DNA of 64,000 nt, from assembly GCF_000227135.1 (NCBI RefSeq), contig NC_018261.1, positions 846,840 through 910,839 of the forward strand, in the 5' to 3' direction. The translations under genes and the position numbers were made by a program. Below are positions 61,191-64,000 of the stretch, one piece after another (positions within the stretch are counted from its first letter, which is position 1; every line of letters starts with the position of its first letter). The notes under the pieces were generated by a model. The model was not told the DNA's origin and made no database searches. It worked only from the letters and a program-made list of their open reading frames with translations. This stretch comes from Leishmania donovani (lineage: Eukaryota; Euglenozoa; Kinetoplastea; Trypanosomatida; Trypanosomatidae).

Positions 61191-62267
61191 GCGCACGAAC
61201 GCCGATATGACGACTGCTAGAGAACAACAACAGCAACACGCACACACACGCACACACACAAAAAAAAAATTGAGGAGAACCCTGGACTACAGCCAGAAGG
61301 GCGGAGGAAGGTGAATGGCTGCAGTCAACGGATGCGCCCTTCAAGCAACAGACAGACCTGCAACTGCAGGAGTGTGGGCATGCGTGCACAAGTGTGATGC
61401 AACGGTGTACAAGTGGTGGGGAAAGAACGTCAACGTTGGAGGTGGGGAGTGGGGTTTGTGCAAGAAAAAGAAGCGCTGTCACACCAGCAGTGTCGCCACT
61501 ACACCAAGTCCTCGACATTATGCTGACAGGCAGAGAGAGAGACGTGCAAACAAGCTCGAGGCGATTGCGCTTCTCTCGCAGTGGAAAGAGTGCAGCAGAG
61601 TACACTCCTCTAAGAGAGGTACGATGACGGGCTCACGGGCTCACCCTCCGCAGTTTCTTCCACGATCTCAGAAACCACCTTTGCCCTATCACCGAGGAAG
61701 CGGGATGAGATCGACTGGCGGGAATTCCTTGAGGGTCGATGTGCTCTTCACGGTCACGTGCTGTCCTCTGTGGTTTCATTGTTATTGTTGCAGCCTGCAC
61801 AAGCGCACTGCGGCCGTTTCGCTTGCGCGGATGTGGTTGTGGCTGTGGTTGTTGCTTTTTCGTTCGCTGCTGAAACGAGTCGTTACCAGCTTTACCCTTA
61901 CCGCGGCCCCGTGCAACACGAGCAATAAAGAGCCCCCCCCCCAAAAAAAAAAAAAAACACGCGCACGTACCCACACCCACGCACAATCGCACATTCGCAC
62001 CGAGTCTCCGCGCGCACAAGAGAGGGGAGAGCAGAAAAGCCACTGCAGCGCAGCTGTTTTGCGATAGCACAGCAGGAATATTTGGCAGTCCCTGGAATGA
62101 TGCAAGACGCAACGGGAAAACGTTTTTATGGCGCATGTGCCCCACCCATCGCCACCAACAAGGCTAAAGCTCTGCAGAGCCCCCAAACCGCGAAGAAACA
62201 GTGAAGGCAAGGATAGCGTCAAGCAGCCACGCGGCCAGCACACGCGCATGCCGGACAAGCAGCACAT
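61191..62267. other. Intergenic region
   Basis: 5' flank of bL32m and 3' flank of the EMC5-like gene. Contains a C/A homopolymer junction at about 61936-61957 and several AC-rich stretches. The ORFs present translate low-complexity DNA. No gene seen. Confidence 0.5.
61213..61269 (-). promoter_or_regulatory. Probable trans-splice acceptor region of bL32m
   Basis: The minus strand reads a T-run (61260-61269), GT repeats, a pyrimidine stretch and AG dinucleotides at about 61213-61218, roughly 25 nt before the ATG at 61190. Confidence 0.5.
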
Positions 62268-62666
62268 TCACTCCTTCTTCTTCTGCACGAGCGGCTTGCA
62301 CTCCTCCTTCAGCTCATCCCTCTTGCACGCCACAGTGCCGCGATGATTGAAGTGAATGAAGCCTACGCCGGAGTTCATTTGATTGTCATAGCGGAGGTAC
62401 TTGGTGACGTCGCACAGCCGCGCATCCTGCATCTTGTGACGGTGCGCGAAGCCGGCAATGCCCAGCAACGTACCAGCGAGTACTTCTAACGTGATGGGCA
62501 CCATCATCGCCGTGATGGACACGTTGTGGCCGCCAAAGCTGATCGCAGGGATGTGGCCGTGACTGTGGTGGGACGCCTGCAGCTGCTCACGGATAGAGTA
62601 GGCCATATACAGTGCATGCGCCAGGAGGAGCACGCCTGCGTAAAACAGGTAGTCGAGCACCGCCAT
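62268..62666 (-). CDS. EMC5/MMGT-like membrane protein (ER membrane complex subunit 5)
   Basis: 132 residues. Two hydrophobic segments, about 4-24 (LDYLFYAGVLLLAHALYMAY) and about 50-72 (TAMMVPITLEVLAGTLLGIA), separated by a His-rich loop, and a long polar C-terminus ending in a lysine cluster. The AHALYMAYS stretch after the first helix and the VLAGTLLGIAGF second helix followed by a charged segment resemble EMC5 (MMGT1), a subunit of the ER complex that inserts membrane proteins. The older name 'membrane magnesium transporter' refers to the same family. The C-terminal tail of about 55 residues is longer than I expect. An A-rich 5' leader abuts the ATG. Confidence 0.68.
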   Translation of the reverse strand: MAVLDYLFYAGVLLLAHALYMAYSIREQLQASHHSHGHIPAISFGGHNVSITAMMVPITLEVLAGTLLGIAGFAHRHKMQDARLCDVTKYLRYDNQMNSGVGFIHFNHRGTVACKRDELKEECKPLVQKKKE

Positions 62667-63614
62667 ATTCTTTTTTTTTTATCTCCTCGTGCGGGTTTGA
62701 TGAGGATGGATCGATATGCGGTGCCCTTTCCGTGCCTGTGCGGCGGCGCGTGTAAGTGCGTGGGGCGTGAGTGAGCAGGTGTTGGTCGACTTGTTTCGTT
62801 GTTCTTCGGTGTCGGCAACGAACTCCTTGCTCAGCTACAGACAGCAGCGTGGGTAAGACTCCCGCACGCGGTACACTTGTATTTGCGGCTCGATGGTGAG
62901 ACTTCAACGGCGAAGTGGGCAGCAAAGGAAAAAAAAAGACGCCGGGCAACGCGTACAAAACAGGACAGGGACGAGAGAGAGAGAGACCAAGAAGAGGGGC
63001 GAGGAAAAGTGAGAAGAGCTACGCCAGGTTCCATGGAGGTCGAATAGAAGGAAGAAAGCCCAGGCCTAAGACCAACCCGGCACATGGCCACCGGACGTCA
63101 TCACCGCTGAGAGGTGCGCCACTTCGCTGACTGCTGCAGGCCCCCCCCCCTGCACCTTCTGCTTTTCATCCAGAGAGACCGGAGAGTTGCGCGCACCAGC
63201 GCGAGTCTCCATGCAAGAGTATTTTCTTTTTGCGGTGATCGTTTTTACTTTCTTCCGCTGGGAAGCGCAAGTTCAACGAGTACCGTTCCACACAGCTTCA
63301 CAGCACGCGCACCCATCGAAAGAGGGGAGTGGGCCTCAAGAGCAAAGAACACAGGCCAAAAGAGAACGATAGCGCAGCGCAAGTGCGGCAGGAAGCAAAC
63401 ACCATGTCGAAGGGAAGAAAAAGTGCAGCGGTCACATGCGCGTTGGTGAACCGGTGGTGCTACTGCGGCTTTCTCGCTCTGACACGATTACAGATTCGCC
63501 CACGCGCTATGCCGCCGACAGCACAGTCGTGTGAATTTTTCTTTGCACGAACTTGCTGTCCTGGTGTGAAATTTTTTCTGCTTCGCTTCGCACCTCTTCC
63601 CTCGGCTTCCTCAT
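62667..63614. other. Intergenic region, nothing recognised
   Basis: 5' flank of the EMC5-like gene and 3' flank of AP-2 sigma. Purine-rich plus strand near 62925-63015. Only short unsupported ORFs; no repeat or RNA gene identified. Confidence 0.5.
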
Positions 63615-64000
63615 CTACTTACTTGAGATCTCGAGCTCCTGTAGCCGGTTCAAAATGACCGGCCGCGAGACCTCCTGGATCTCGCCACCCATAATCATTT
63701 CGTCGATGATCATGAAGACCTTGTGGAAGTTGAAGATCAAGTCCAGCTCGCACACATCCTTGAAGAACATATCCAGCACCTCGACAAGTAGGTGGATCAG
63801 CTCCACGTACATCAAGTCGTTGTCCTCCTGGTCGATGCCGAGGATGAAGAAGAGTCCGGCGTAGCGGCGGTAGACGAGCTTGATGCTCTCGTAAGACACA
63901 AAGTTTGTCGCGCGCGTATCGCGCGTGTTCACAATAACGTGGACCTGACGCTTGATCTGCGCCTGGCCGGCATCGTCGACCGGGATGTAAAACTTGGCCA
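63615..64000 (-). CDS. AP-2 complex sigma subunit (5' part beyond window)
   Basis: The last 128 codons of a small clathrin-adaptor subunit; the start lies past position 64000. Hallmark segments in order are AKFYIPVDD, TRATNFVSYESIKLVYRRYA, NDLMYVELIHLLVEVLD, VCELDLIFNFHKVFMIIDEM, GGEIQEVS and a Leu-rich end. VYRRYAGLFF and the IIDEMIMGGEIQE wording fit sigma-2 better than sigma-1 or sigma-3. It forms the core of the AP-2 tetramer at the plasma membrane (in trypanosomatids the flagellar pocket), binding dileucine cargo signals. Loss of AP-2 is reported for African trypanosomes but not for Leishmania, consistent with the organism suggested here. Confidence 0.82.
   Translation of the reverse strand, partial: AKFYIPVDDAGQAQIKRQVHVIVNTRDTRATNFVSYESIKLVYRRYAGLFFILGIDQEDNDLMYVELIHLLVEVLDMFFKDVCELDLIFNFHKVFMIIDEMIMGGEIQEVSRPVILNRLQELEISSK

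Noticed and set aside
1..64000. CRISPR array, operon promoters, tRNA or rRNA genes
   Set aside because: No regularly spaced direct repeats, bacterial promoter layout or tRNA/rRNA signature was seen. The gene layout is that of a trypanosomatid polycistronic unit.

Overview
This looks like nuclear DNA from a trypanosomatid, most likely Leishmania or a close relative. Every convincing gene is intronless and on the minus strand. Upstream of many genes the minus strand shows a polypyrimidine tract followed by an AG, the usual layout for spliced-leader trans-splicing. Two diverged copies of a roughly 570-bp SIDER2-like retroposon lie between genes, and a fragment of a third is cut by the window edge. 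Dinucleotide microsatellites and purine-rich tracts fill the long intergenic regions. I read the window as part of one polycistronic unit transcribed from right to left, so in transcription order the window begins at position 64000.

In transcription order the genes are: AP-2 sigma (partial, at the right edge); EMC5/MMGT-like membrane protein; mitochondrial ribosomal protein bL32m; an unknown helical protein; twinfilin; an unknown coiled-coil protein; an EHD/dynamin-like ATPase with a glutamine-rich tail; a Prp43/DHX15-like DEAH helicase; a 1943-residue Kelch protein; a GH65-type glycosidase/phosphorylase fused to a HAD domain; a small two-segment membrane protein; a PDE12-like exonuclease/endonuclease/phosphatase protein; a long low-complexity protein; a short unknown protein whose 3' end may be frameshifted; a PDI-like thioredoxin protein; and a large protein combining two kinase folds, a ZZ-like zinc finger, leucine-rich repeats and a dual-specificity phosphatase. 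As is usual in trypanosomatids, neighbours are not functionally related. Two small extra ORFs are listed with low confidence.

The left 5.6 kb is poorly assembled. It has three N runs (99, 650 and 99 bases). Both 99-N runs are flanked by exact duplications of about 312 and 274 bp, which are probably unmerged contig ends. A GC-rich, partly open patch around the 650-N run may be an old mobile-element remnant, but I cannot identify it.

The most notable contents are two fusion proteins. The first joins a tandem pair of apparent pseudokinases to a phosphatase whose catalytic motif is intact. The second is a GH65-HAD fusion that keeps the putative GH65 acid glutamate but has lost the HAD nucleophile, lysine and metal-binding positions. 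I saw no tRNA, rRNA or CRISPR array, and no convincing plus-strand gene. All family assignments come from reading motifs, without any database search.
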